In this document: positions 12,375 to 24,136 of the stretch, piece by piece | How positions within the stretch are numbered: the stretch's first letter is position 1 | Layout of the letters: every line of letters starts with the position of its first letter | NCBI GenBank assembly: GCA_016758965.1 | Contig: JAEPRB010000142.1 | Span: 42,487 to 106,486, forward strand | Length of the DNA stretch: 64,000 nt | Origin: Circinella minor | Taxonomy: Eukaryota > Mucoromycota > Mucoromycetes > Mucorales > Lichtheimiaceae | Reading direction: 5' to 3' | Made by a program: the position numbers and the translations under genes | Notes under the pieces: generated by a model | Database searches by the model: none | What the model saw: the letters and a program-made list of their open reading frames with translations, nothing else | What the model was told of the DNA's origin: nothing

Positions 12375-14700
12375 ATGGAAGATAAATTAAAGACAAAACC
12401 ACGCGTTCATTTTGGTGCTTTAGATGAACAAGAGAATGCAAAACGATTAAAAATAAATGAAGATGGTATTCCAAGTTTAGCACCTGGCAGTATTGATCTC
12501 GATTCTTTAGGTTAATATCTATATATATATATATTTTCATTATGTTTTGACTTGATAACCATTCATTAGATATATATATATAAAAGGGGAGAGTAGCCCG
12601 ATCTCAATTTTAATGTATTAATGGAGGAAAGAATGATTCATTTATTTATTACTATAGCTGATGCGACCGATCTTGACATGTCAGAATCGTCTTTACAAGC
12701 AAGACAAGCAGATAAAGAAATTCTTGATGAATTTGAACGACGAAAACGTGCACGTCAAATTGCCGTTCCTACAGACGATGCACGTGTTCGTTTAAGACTT
12801 CGAGAATTAGGTGAACCCCAATGTCTTTTTGGTGAAGGTGTATGTATGAATAACAATTAAATATATATATACATATAGTATCATGTTGTTGTACTCACTA
12901 AAAAGTTTTGAATGTGGGGGGTGGGGGAATAATAATATAGCCAGATGATCGACGATCACGTTTAAGATATTTATTATCAGTTCAAGAAGGAAAAGAAATT
13001 CTTTCAGAATCAGAAAGTGAAGAAGAAGAAGAGGTTCGTATTTTTTTTTTTTTTTGGTGGTGGTGGTGGGAGAGTGGTTGAATTCACACATTTTATTTAT
13101 ATGAAATATTCTTTAGAAAGAAGAAGAATTTTTTACACCTGGATCAGAAGAATTATTAGAAGCACGAAGATGGATTACAAATTATTCTTTACCACGGTTC
13201 GTTTTAAATGGTTTTTTTTTATATATATATATAAAATGAAATCCCCCCTTTTTTCCCATTTATTAAATTTCGGAAATGAATAAATGATTAGAGCAAGAGC
13301 AAGGATACAAAAACAAAATGAACAAGTAGATATTCCATTAGCACAAGTGAAAGCAAGTCGTAAAGAATTACATTCAAAACTCAAGGTTTGTTAAAATAAA
13401 AAAAAATGAATGAATGACTCTAATTCAATTGATAAAATAATAATAAATAAATAAATATATATCTAGAATTATACCAACTGGGCATCACAAATTGCTGATG
13501 AACGTCCAGTCGCTCAATGTGCATTTACACCCGATGCATCTATGATTGTTACGGGTGCTTGGTCGGGTGGTTTAAAATTATGGTCTGTACCTCAAGGTGA
13601 AGAAAAAATGACATTTAAAGGACATACAGATCGAATTGGTGGAATTGCATTTCATCCAGAATCAACAAAAAGTTTAGATAAAAATGTGATGAATTTTGTA
13701 ACAAGTGGAGCAGATTCATTTATTCATTTATGGAGTTTAGACAAGTAAAGATATATAATTAGTGTGTGTGTGTGTGTGTGTGGAAAAGTGGAATAGGCAT
13801 TTGGAGGGAAAGATGGAAAAATAATAATTTGATATACTTTAATTTTTTTTTAGAGAAATACCATTATCTACTTTAACAGGTCATGTAGGACGTGTATCTC
13901 GTATTGCTTTTCATCCATCTGGAAAATATTTAGGAAGTGCAGGATTTGATGGAACATGGAGATTATGGGATATAGAAAAACAAAATGAATTATTACTTCA
14001 AGAAGGTCATTCAAGAGAAGTTTATGCAATTGCATTTCAATGTGATGGTAGTCTTGTTGCTACTGGGTAAAATATCACTTTTTATTTTTTTATTTTTCCG
14101 ATTCACAAATGTATATTCATATTTTTTTATTAGTGGTTTGGATTGTGTAGGTCGTGTTTGGGATACTCGAACTGGAAGATCAGCCATGACATGTGAAGGT
14201 CATGTCAAAGATATTCTTGGATTAGATTGGTCATCGAATGGTTATCAATTAGCTACAGCCAGTGCAGATAATACAGTTAAAATTTGGGATATGCGAACTT
14301 TACGAAATATTTATACTATATCAGCACATCAATCATTAGTATCTGATATCAAATATAGTAAAGATGGATATTATTTAGGTACAACAGGTTATGATGGATG
14401 TGTTAAAATTTGGTCTGGGGATGATTTTCGATTAATTAAAAGTATGGAAGGTCATGAAAGTAAAGTAATGGGTATTGATCTATCTGAAGGTAAAAAAAAA
14501 AAAAAAAAATCTTATCTGTTTTTTTTTTTTTTGCGGGGGGGGGGATTTTAATCATTTAAAAAGCTTCCTATCTAATAAGTATATCCTTTTTTTTTTAAAA
14601 AAAAAAAAATATTATATTATTATTAGATGGTCGATATCTTGCTTCTTGTGGATTTGATCGAACTTTTAAACTTTGGGCAGATGAAGATTTAGTGATCTAA
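12375..14700 (+). CDS. PRP4: U4/U6 snRNP protein Prp4 (PRPF4), SFM plus WD40 propeller
   Basis: Spliceosome component of the U4/U6.U5 tri-snRNP. Nine exons (12375-12510, 12658-12839, 12941-13033, 13117-13196, 13292-13385, 13467-13744, 13854-14066, 14134-14489, 14627-14700) join in frame to 501 residues (human PRPF4 is about 520). Residues ~85-130 contain the splicing-factor motif [18 protein letters not shown] followed by [11 protein letters not shown]. Residues ~210-501 form a WD40 propeller with repeated GH...LW/IW units ([54 protein letters not shown]). An acidic linker ([10 protein letters not shown]) lies between the domains. The intron 1 donor is GTTAAT, a weaker form, but the frame requires it. 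Expressed divergently from the acyl-CoA synthetase. Confidence 0.95.
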
Positions 14701-14903
14701 ACTTTTAAAATAAAAATTGAAAAATTTAGCCCCCATTCATTTTCCCCTCGTTTATTGCAAGTTTTTTTTTGCCATGAACAACACAACCCCAAGATCACGT
14801 CACCCGCAAAGGAAAAAGAAAAAAAAAAAACCCCGCTAACTTTTTTAGAAAATTTGTCTTCTCTCTCTCTTGTTAGTTTTTACTCCAACCAAAATAATAA
14901 ACA

Positions 14904-15575
14904 ATGGTAATAATAAAAATTCAATTCGATTAAACGAAAACGAGACGATTTTTATAGACGAAACTATTTTTGAAAATATAAATTGTGTATAAATTATGAA
15001 CGCATTGAAGTTTAATTATATAATAAAAAATGGAATCCACTTTTTTTTTTAAAAAATAAATATATATATATATATATATATATAGGGTGCTGTTAGCCGA
15101 TATCCTTATCCTAAAGACGTCTGGTAATGTTTTTAATTAATAAAAAGGAAAAAAAAAAGAGAGAGAGAAAAACCAAGGATATTTTTTTATTTTTATTAAA
15201 TGAATTCTTTTTTTTTTTATAGGGTTCCTTCTGGTGGTTGGTGGTCTCAACCAAAGACTTGGAAATCCAATACAGCTATTGCTGCTCTTGGTATGGTTGT
15301 CACCATTGGTGCTCTCTGGAGTGTTTCAGCTCAAAAAGAGGTAAAATAAATAAATAATAATAATATAATTGACAAGTTATCTTACTTTTTAATTGGCGGG
15401 GGGATTATTAATTTATAGCAACGTTATCAAGAACCAAAGCGTTGGATTCCATCCATGATGGTAAATTATTATTATTATCTCTTTTTTTTTTCTTTTATGT
15501 GTTCAAAGTCTTTATTAATTGAACTTTTTTTTTCTTTAGTGGGCCAAACAATATAAAGATCAACAAAAACAATAA
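14904..15575 (+). CDS. Small single-span protein, probable mitochondrial membrane protein, function unknown
   Basis: Five exons: 14904-14906, 15086-15123, 15223-15340, 15419-15460 and 15540-15575, giving 78 residues. The first exon is only the ATG, followed at once by a GTAATA donor; the next exon begins GGT GCT GTT, giving MGAVSRYPYPKDVW. A Trp-rich segment (VPSGGWWSQPKTW) precedes one hydrophobic helix (TAIAALGMVVTIGALWSV, ~34-51), then a basic hydrophilic tail with WIPSMMW. Short Trp-rich one-helix proteins of this type are frequent among fungal inner-membrane respiratory accessory subunits, but I do not recognise the family with certainty. The exon joins and the aligned reading frame through four introns support a real gene; the start exon is the least sure part. 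Confidence 0.7.
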
Positions 15576-16718
15576 AAAAAAAAGTCACCGTTCTTTTTAT
15601 TAGATAAACGATACACACACAACAACAACAACAATAAAATAATAATAAAATTGATATCCATATCATTTCATTTGTTTGTTCCAAAAAAAATGTATAACCT
15701 GATGAACAACTTGGTCTATGGAATGTTATTCAAAGATAATTATTCTATTCAAAACAAAGTATATATATATATATATATATTCATGGTGGAAGAGAGAGGT
15801 GAAGGAACTTTCAAATTTATTCATAAAATGGACAATCCTTTATTATACAAGTAAAACAACAACAGTCAATGGTTTCAAATGAATAAAGGAATTGGGAAGT
15901 AATCATAGTAGCGAAGGCTATGATGATCTTGTAACATAACTATTTTTTTTTGCTATATAATTATGTCAGAGAGAGCAGGTTAATTGTAATTGCCCTTTTT
16001 CATAACTTATATTATTCCCTTCACCAAAGTAATTGAATAATAATGGAATTTATATAAAAGGATAGAGTAATGTTCTTGTAGGGGAAACCTAGATAGGATT
16101 TTGATATTCTTATACGTTAATAATTCTATTTATCTTATAAACGACCCCACCCTCCCCCTGGTTGTACATCTTTTCTTTTAGATAGGAACCCCCCATCTCA
16201 ATTCTTTAAAATTAAAAAAAAAATACATTCGACACGTGTTTTTAAGTAATAAAATGAAGTAAATACATAATGAATAGGTATAAACTCTTCAAATGAACGC
16301 CAGAGGAAATAGATAGTATATAATTTTGTGTGAATAAATATTATTATTATTAATCATGCTGCGCATTTAATAAGTTTTTTTTTTTTCCACCTTGGTGAAA
16401 CATTACAATAGAAACGGAGATTGACAAAACGAAAAAAAAGGTTGAGATCAGAGAAATACCTACTTACACACATAATTTACATATATAGTGTGTATATTAT
16501 ATGTGTGTGTGACTCATTCCTCTCGGGTTCAATGGATCATTTTGAAAAAGAAAAAGAAAAAACCCTTTTTCTTTCTCTCTCTCTCTCTCTTTTTTTTTCT
16601 TTACATAATCCATTTCTGTATACATTCAACTTACCAAACTTTAATTTTTTTTTTTTTTTGTTGCTATTTTATCCAAACTGAAACAAATGAAACAAGTTGT
16701 CCTATCTAATTTATAAAC
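15576..16718. other. Intergenic region upstream of the YdcZ-type gene
   Basis: AT-rich; a (TA)n run near 15760-15780, and a CT-rich tract followed by poly-T at 16560-16605 about 130 bases before the next start codon. No gene seen; the short ORFs are low complexity. Confidence 0.5.
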
Positions 16719-17533
16719 ATGGTCGATTTATTAAGTAATATAGCATTTACAGGGTTTCTTCTTATCACTGGAGGTGCAGCATTATCATTACAAGCTGGTT
16801 AGTTATATATATTCGCGTGTTAATTTATCCCTCCCCCCAAAATAATTGGGGGAGAGAGAGTGTGTATGGAAAAAGTTAATTTTGTTTTTTTTTTTTATTG
16901 TGGTCCCCCCTCCCTCTCTTATAGGATGTAATTCAAAATTAGCTAAACATGGGGGTCGAACACTTGCACCCGTTTGGTCTTTTGCATCTGGTCTTATTAT
17001 ATGTTTAATATTTTTTGGGATTGATATAGGAGCACTAGGAACACCATTACCAGATGCTAGTGTACTTTATGCTCCAGGATATGTTTGGATAGGTAAAAAA
17101 AAAAAAAAGAACACACTTTTTAACAGATCCATTGTTCATCTATGTTTGTGAAAACTTAATTTTTTTTTGTTGAAAATAGGTGGTCTTATGGGTGCTTATT
17201 ATATTTTTGCCAATCTCATTGCCATTCCAAAATTAGGGGCTGCTACTTCATTAAGTATTTTTATTTGTTCACAGGTATTTGTGGGGGGGGGGAGGTTTTT
17301 GCCCGGTTTTTTTTTTGTATCCATTCTTTTCGACACTTTCAAAATAAAAAATTGTGTCATTAAAAAAAAAAAAGTTTTAACTTTTGTACTCCCTATAATG
17401 AATGTAGGTTATAATGGCATGTGTTATTGATCATGGTGGATTACTTGGGGTTGAACAACGTGATTATTCAAAATGGCGAATTCTTGCATCGTTTGGACTT
17501 ATATTTTGTGTGTTTGTTATTTCAAGATATTAA
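16719..17533 (+). CDS. YdcZ/DUF606 (DMT-superfamily) membrane protein
   Basis: Four exons: 16719-16797, 16925-17092, 17180-17274 and 17408-17533, joining in frame to 155 residues. It has about five hydrophobic helices and no long loops. Family-like signatures: GGAALSLQAGCNSKLAK in the first helix-loop, GGLMGAYYIFANLIAIPKLGAAT in the third, and ACVIDHGGLLGVEQRDYSKWR before the last helix. Bacterial YdcZ/DUF606 proteins have the same DHxGxxG core and are placed in the drug/metabolite transporter superfamily; fungal members are common and mostly uncharacterised. The substrate is unknown. The protein is complete, from the first ATG to a TAA stop. Confidence 0.85.
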
Positions 17534-18343
17534 CACACACATACACAAAAAAAAAAAAAAAAAAAAAAGTGTGGTGGTTTTTTTAACTAAAAAGGAAATC
17601 ATTTTAATATGTTACCATTGAATCAAATGTGATGTTACAATTAATATATATATCTATCTAGGGATATTTAACAAGTAAAAAAGTTGGGGAAAATGGATAG
17701 TAGAGTAGTAATAATTTATTCCCCCCCCCTCTCTCTCCCTCCATATACTATCATTATTATATCATTTAATAAATCAGACACATTTTTATAGACTCACTTT
17801 TTTTTTTTTTTTTTGAAGATTACATGACCTTATTACTAAAATAAATTATTCTATAGGTACAAATAATAAAAATACGTATATGCATCATAAAAAACAACAA
17901 CCAATAATACTATATACTTATTCTATTAATATTTTATAATGAAATATGTAGATATTTTCTAAATTATAAGATTCAAAAATGATATGCCTTTATAGAAAGA
18001 ACCATAATATATAGATAATTCATAATAATTGAACATAGTCACTTTCTTAGCTTATATCACACTTGAAATGATAAACAAAGTAACTTTTTCTTTTTTTTTT
18101 GACAGAAGAATTCCACGTGAAAATGAACAGACCTGCAACAGTGGCTATAATTTACTGGTATAAAAAAAAAAAACCCCCAAATGGTAATCTCTTTTACAAC
18201 TTTATGTTTTTTTTTTTTTGATCAACAAGTGAAAAAAAAAAAAAAAAATAGAAATTCAAAAAAGGGATTGATCTTTTTATCAAGAAACTTTGTCATGTCC
18301 ATGTCTTGATTTATATACAGTTTTTTTTTTTATTTATTTATAG
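17534..18343. other. Intergenic region, no gene recognised
   Basis: AT-rich sequence with homopolymers downstream of the YdcZ-type gene. Nothing identifiable. Confidence 0.5.
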
Positions 18344-18490
18344 CATCGCCTCAAACACACGACGACTCGATCTAAAAATGGTGACAAATACGTGTTCCCC
18401 GCATATGATACCAAAAGACTTTGTAAGATAATGCCCCCACACAATCGTGAACAGTTTTGTATACTTTTTGATAGCTATCCTATGCTGTGA
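18344..18490 (+). pseudogene. Isolated coding-like segment, unknown family
   Basis: After a good acceptor (poly-T then TAG at 18341-18343) an open frame of 48 codons begins HRLKHTTTRSKNGDKYVF and ends at TGA 18488-18490. Composition is balanced and less A/T-biased than its surroundings, unlike the usual chance ORFs here. I could not find a convincing upstream exon, so this is either a remnant or the last exon of an unrecognised gene. Confidence 0.25.
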
Positions 18491-19701
18491 CAAAAAAAAA
18501 CCACCTTCGAAGTTAGCATTGCTTTAACTCACTTTATGGACAAATGTCTTCACCCCATATATATTCTATATAATGAATTTTTTTTAATTATAAACAAATA
18601 ACTTTTTTTTTTCTACAAGTTATTATTAACACACATGATGACTACTCAATTGAATAAAAAACATATTATATTGCTACAATAGCAGTCAACATCATAAAAA
18701 AAAAAAAAAACTACGTTTTTTTTTTTTTTTTTTTGGTACTTTTTTAGAATTTTAGTGTTTTTACTCAAGTCTTTGATTTATTATATTTAATATAATGTAC
18801 TTTTTCTAACAGTTATTAAGTAGGCGATGCATACTTTTAGGATTGGGGGGGGGGAGAGGAACAACAACGTCTTTTCATCTCAATGGATGACAAAAGGTTG
18901 ACATGAATAAATCCAGTGGTATTTTTGTAACAAGCAAAATTTGGATTGAATTTGTTAACTAAAAAAAAAAATCAAATAAAACTTTTCTTTGTGCGCGAAC
19001 ACCATAGCAAAATTTTTCTAATAATTATGAGCAACGTACGTATTTAAAAATATGTGATTTGATTGATTTAGGTTATGAATAAGTTATATATATAGAATAA
19101 TAATAATAGAAAGAAGAATGTATAGAAAAAGATTAGCTTTTGGAATATATATTTTTTTTGGTTTGTTTAAAATTAAACATTAAATGAGTGATATCACCAC
19201 GTATCATATCATGATTATACTTATGTATCACAGTAAAGTAAAATAATTTGTTTCAATGTGTTGTTACATAATATGGATAGAAAGAATTATATACAGAATA
19301 AGAAGTATGTAAAATGCTATTTTATAATTGTTATAGTAAGCTGTAGTGTGTTTTTTTTTGGGGGGGGGGATGAAAATGATTTTGGTAATGATAGTAAATA
19401 TGATAATGAACATTATTGGTTCAAGGGAATATCAGGATCATTAGTGTACGGTGCATTCTGCCTTAAACCGTCAAAATAATTTGAATCCCAACACAAAAAC
19501 TTGAACCCTATGAAATATCTTTGCCATGAAGTAAATCAACTTTTTGGAACGATGAATATGTTTATTTATGCATTCTAAATAGATTGTACCATAAGTATTT
19601 TTAATCGAGTTTAATGCCCTTCAAAGTTTTGTTGGAATATGAAATAGTATGAAGTAAACCTCAGAATGAAACATACGTACGTAGCTTTTTTTTTGTTAGT
19701 T
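18491..19701. other. Intergenic region, no gene recognised
   Basis: AT-rich, homopolymers, a G run at 18844-18853 and TACGTA words. Nothing else identified. Confidence 0.5.
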
Positions 19702-20930
19702 TTACGTGGGAGTTAGGTAGGAGCGGTGGGTCGCTCGTTTCCAGGTTTGATGATGAATTACGTGGGGTAAGTGTCGTATTTGGAAGAAATGTTCGTAAAG
19801 TTGGGGGGGGGGTATGTGGTTTGCATCATTGAATGATCGTAATAAATCACATTTACCCCTTTGTACCATCAAATAAACATCTTTGCTTACAAACTCCATT
19901 GGATATGCGCTGGATTCGTAACCTTCAGGAACGAAACCAGCAACAATATCATTGTGAATATCTTTATCAACCAAAGGATCCAACATACACCTTCATTTTT
20001 TTTTTATACAAATCGGGTTGGAGTTGACCACTGGAAACTTTCTTCAGTGCCTTTCACTTTAACGGCGAATATGTCAACCATCTTTTCCTGCAGATGATAA
20101 ATATGATCCTACATAATCTACCGACAGACTGGAAGGATCATTTACTTTGTGGTTTTCGCCATCACGGATATTAATGGTCGGAGGGAAAATATTGCCAAGA
20201 AAGGGTGTTATATGTTGTTGTTTAAAGGCATTTTCAAGGACCCAGTTATCTGACCATGTGTCAAAGATAGACACCCTATGTAAAATTAATGAGCGCCTTG
20301 TTCGTCTTCGTCATTTTTTATAATTATTTTCATGTAGATCATCTGCTTCATCTGCAAAAGCACCTGGCATTCTGCTTAACTTTGTTTTTTTTTGAAACTC
20401 TAAGTTTGATGATAAATAACTTTATCAAACTTAGAGCACCATTTTCTCGCCAAGGATGGTAAAAGCTCTTATTCTTGTTTGGTCTTGTATCGCTTATGGT
20501 GGCGAGTCCATAAAGCTGTTTATCAAACAAATGGAAGCACGAGTTTTCTTGGTCAAGACCGATAAACATTACTGAGTGACAAAACTCTGTTGTCACTCAA
20601 CTTGTTTTTTTCCAAGTTGGTGAGATATATATCAGTGTTGTTATTAATACTCCAAATTCTTTTCAGGTTGCCAGACTTTATCAATATTTGTCAAATAATC
20701 ATACACATATTTTCGGCGTTTGTGCTCTCCTATTCGATCAATACACCATTATTTGAAAAGAAAAGAAAAATAGGCTTGAATATACAAATTGTGATCTCTG
20801 CTATACATTTACATTTAATCCCGTTTCTATTCTTACGTACCTGTTCTTTTTCTTTATCAGTAGCGATGTCTTCAGCTTTGATATCACCCATTCTTTCAAA
20901 GTCAAGTGCTTTTTGATCACTTTAATAAAG
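19702..20930 (-). pseudogene. Decayed multi-exon gene, unknown family
   Basis: On the minus strand a succession of coding-quality segments in changing frames runs from about 20,925 to 19,702. From 5' to 3' these include FERMGDIKAEDIATDKEKEQ followed by a GTACGT donor, HKRRKYVYDYLTNIDKVW, FCHSVMFIGLDQENS (ORF 20348-20596), TWSDNWVLENAFKQQHITPF (20074-20274), then the 19702-19986 ORF with DIVAGFVPEGYESSAYPMEF. Stops and shifts separate them, so the gene is broken. Base composition is clearly less AT-rich than the flanks. It resembles the large families of uncharacterised proteins in Mucoromycota, but I cannot name it. Confidence 0.5.
20398..20436. repeat. Perfect 13-bp inverted repeat (hairpin)
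   Basis: CTCTAAGTTTGAT at 20398-20410 and its exact reverse complement at 20424-20436, with a 13-base spacer, inside the decayed gene region. It may be a small insertion or a local palindrome; no function assigned. Confidence 0.5.
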
Positions 20931-22394
20931 CTTTGCCATCCGCTTAAGATGATTCTATGTTTTCATGTATCATAATAATCAAGTAAATTATTACGTAGGT
21001 CAAAGTTTAGTACTTTTTTTTTATTTATTGTTTTCACCCAAAATATTCGAATCCTCCTTTCCCCAAGCATCAAAAAATAAAATTAACCTCTTGTACTAAC
21101 TTTTTTTTTTTTTTTTTTTTTTCGAATTGCTTCGATAGGATCGATTTTTATTATTAGTGTGAACGCGTTTTTGTCACCTTCGCACCTTCATGGGTTGAGT
21201 CCCCCCCCCTTCGCTTTGTGTTAAACTCTATGAAAGTTACGCTTTGGGCGAGACTCGTTATTTTTCAATGTACAACAAAAGGTGTCACCTTCAACATTAT
21301 TTTGAGTCACATTGAACGATAATGAAAAAGTCGTGCGATCCTGCGGTCGTGTCATGTTCTCTCCGTTTTAACTTGACCATTCCATTCCGGTGTCAAGCTT
21401 AACGTCAATGTTCAAGAAAAGTTGGGGGGGGTAATGTAGCCGAAAATGTCTTGTAAATAAAATGTGTTTCTTTTTTTTCATAAAATTATTTTTCATTAAC
21501 ATAATAGTTTTCATAAAGAAAGAGTAGAATATGAGTGGTGAGGGAAAAAAGTAAGGTCATTTTATATATATCCATCGCTGACTTTAAAAAAATATAGGGG
21601 CAATATTAAATAAGAATTTTAAGTTTGGGCAAAAAGTGTAGTTTTTTGCATAAATAATATTTTATAGGCTATGAAGTTAACCCCCCCGCCACAATGCTTT
21701 TTGTTTTTATTTTAGTAGTTTTGAATGATAATACCTTCCAACTTACATGAATCTAGCTAGAAATGATCAAGAATATTTGTGATCGACAGTGATATTGCTT
21801 ATTTACTTGAAACATGATGCCTGCGCGATATGATAAGTTAAACATCTCTGGCTTTCAATTAGTTACAAGATTCGATGGTACGTAATCTTAGAACAGTATA
21901 TCATTTATGTACTTTTTTAATATAGCTTTCATAGATTTCGTACAGTGTATATGGAGAAAAATTATCCAAGTGTTTCTTAAGTTAGCTGTACTTTATGTTG
22001 GACCATTAGTCGTACGTACGTAGCATGATATCCATCATAATATCATGTATAAAACCAAAGAACACTGTTGTTGTCAATGTAATTCTTTTAGCCTTGGACC
22101 CTTGATTCATACCCAATCCAAAACACCGTACGTACATATTCATTTTATTGTGAAAGAACCTTAACATCCTTTTTTTTTTTTTCCATGAAGAATATAATAA
22201 ACATACGGAAGCAAATGAGTCATCAACATTCTTCTTCTTTGCAACACATAAAAGATTTCATTACTTCTTTTTTTTTTTTTTTTTACGTATCATACGTAAA
22301 AAGATCATTTTGAGTATTCTTTTCTTTTTTTTTTTTATTTAACGCATTGTCTTTCTATATTAATTCAAAGAAAGTATACTTTATTTCAGAATAA
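20931..22394. other. Mixed intergenic DNA with a GC-richer stretch
   Basis: About 21,125-21,420 is clearly GC-richer than its flanks and has many CpG words, suggesting an imported or element-derived segment, but I could not translate it to a known protein. The rest is AT-rich with TACGTA words (for example 22,012-22,022). Confidence 0.4.
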
Positions 22395-22470
22395 CAGGTG
22401 AACCCTATTTTTTTTTTTTTTTTGTACAGGTGGGATTTGGGTCGAAAATATAGCGCAAAAACTGGGGGTA
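22395..22470 (+). mobile_element. Degenerate copy of the GAACCCC inverted-repeat element
   Basis: Starts CAGGTGAACCC and continues with a segment (GGATTTGGGTCGAAAATA, then GCGCAAAAACTGGGGG) that matches the interior of the intact 124-bp element at 29068-29191 (GGATTTGGCTCGAAAGT, GTGCAAAAAAGTGGGG). Its 3' end is not recognisable. Confidence 0.45.
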
Positions 22471-22599
22471 TCATTTTCACTATCCCAGCTATATCTATTT
22501 TTATGCAAAATATTTAATACGTTTTTTTTTTTTTTTTGGACATGATTCTATTTTGTTAAGTTTGAATTGGTACCATTCGTAATTAGAGTCTGGTTTGTG

Positions 22600-23880
22600 C
22601 GATGAAGGGCCCCCGGGGGGGAAAAATTAGTAAAAATAGCATCGATTTTGGTGTTTAGCTGGAGATTGTTAAGGTGACGATAGGATAAGTTGTTTTCAGG
22701 GAGAAAAATGTCAGGAGTTGAGTGGTTTTTGGTAACTCTACGTTGAAATCTCCTGCCAATTTATAAACCCCATTGTTAGGGTATGTATGAATCACTTGCT
22801 GTAATGCTGATATCAGGTCTTGTATTGGTGTTCGTGGTAAACCATTATATAAACGGTGATTAATGAACCACGATTTATACAATCACTGATATACTAATCA
22901 TTAGATGCGGCATATAGCTTGTAAAGTGATTCATGTGTTCCACCAGATCATTGTGTAAAGTATGTATGAAATTGTTCCAAAAGCGTGTCTTTGTGATTCA
23001 TCAGGGTTAGAATCCTGTCTAGTGATCAAGATAAAGTCACCCATGTTCAAATTATCATCACTATCAGTTAGCAGGGTCCATGTCTAGAATAGCCAAAATA
23101 AATAAAGGTAAAAGATATACTCCATCCCTCCGTATTAAAGAAATGTGTCTGTTTAGACTTTGTACATTATGGAATATTAATTGGACAGCTGGTCGGTTAT
23201 CATGGCGACACTAGATACAAAGTATCAAGAATACCGTTTATAATCTTGTAAAAACTCCTGGTGCCAATCGTATTTCGGTAATGGAATTTATATTTGTGAT
23301 CTTGGGAGTCGAAATTACACTTTATCAAGTATAGACCTGTAGTTGTTTTGGCTCTCTTGGACAATAGCGACATACAATAAAAAAAAAAAAAAGCGGTTGA
23401 GGCTCTTCTGTCAACACAACAACCACAATTTCATAATGTTTGACCTTGAGATGTATGAATTGTTATTCGCTTGTGTTGGCGTCAAAGGAAATTGTATTCT
23501 GACCACACCTGATTGATGAAATTTGGTCAGCGTTTGATTAATTTGATGGCGTGATCAAGGGGAGTCTCATGGATGATTCCCTCTCGCTCTCGCTCTCTTA
23601 AGAAGAATTTGATGTTTTTCTCGTTGTTTTCTACCAGTACGTTCATTCAACCCATACACAAAGAGGTCTTGTATTATCATGTCTATCTCTATGTGTACCC
23701 GTGTCGATTCTTTGTAAATGGTCCCATAGGGACCAATTTACAAGACCATCACTAATGTTAATATTTGTAGTCACTCTATATATCCAATCTGATGGAAATA
23801 CCTATAAGGTATATGGAAGACATTGGACTCCATCACAAAATTTGTCTCGATTTTGTTAAATGATACCATTGCCGCTAGAT
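22600..23880 (-). pseudogene. Helitron/Helentron remnant: Pif1-type helicase followed by endonuclease domain
   Basis: Rolling-circle transposon protein fragment, broken by several frameshifts. In minus-strand order: a helicase segment TTNINISDGLVN (near 23,750), then RIQFPLTPTQA running by a one-base shift into ITIHTSQGQTL (near 23,440; the TIHxSQGQT box of Pif1 helicases), then YVA/LSKRAKTTTGLYLI (near 23,360; motif VI-like). Next come endonuclease/exonuclease/phosphatase (EEP) features: FHNVQSLNRHISLIRRD (~23,140), DNLNMGDFILITRQD (~23,030), KLAGDFNVELPK (ORF 22655-22882; the GDFN box) and TKIDAIFTN (~22,640). A helicase C-terminus fused to an EEP endonuclease is the arrangement of Helentron-type Helitrons. 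The Rep (HUH) part would lie further upstream but is not present before the next gene; the copy is truncated and dead. Confidence 0.75.
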
Positions 23881-24136
23881 AGGTCGATTGCTGTGCAGGG
23901 GGGGGGGTTGGCATTCACATTTTGGTAAAAAAAGAAGGAAAGAGAAGCATTTGCCCAAAAGTTATTTTTGCATTTTAAAAAAAATTAGAAAGCGCGGGTT
24001 AGCTCCGACGTTTTTTTTTGAGTTGGGGAAAAATATAATAATCAGCTGTTTCTATTTTTTTCAAACACGTTCTTTTTTTTTGCAAAATAACTTTATACAC
24101 ACCTATTTATTTACACATACACATATATATATAAAA

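Noticed and set aside
13017..13384. ORFs on both strands within PRP4
   Set aside because: They cross PRP4 introns and lie in other frames; the PRP4 exon chain explains the region.
23888..24136. 5' extension of the PPR-protein ORF
   Set aside because: The upstream part is low-complexity and basic with no PPR features; the ATG at 24137 has a proper A-rich leader and gives a mitochondrial presequence.
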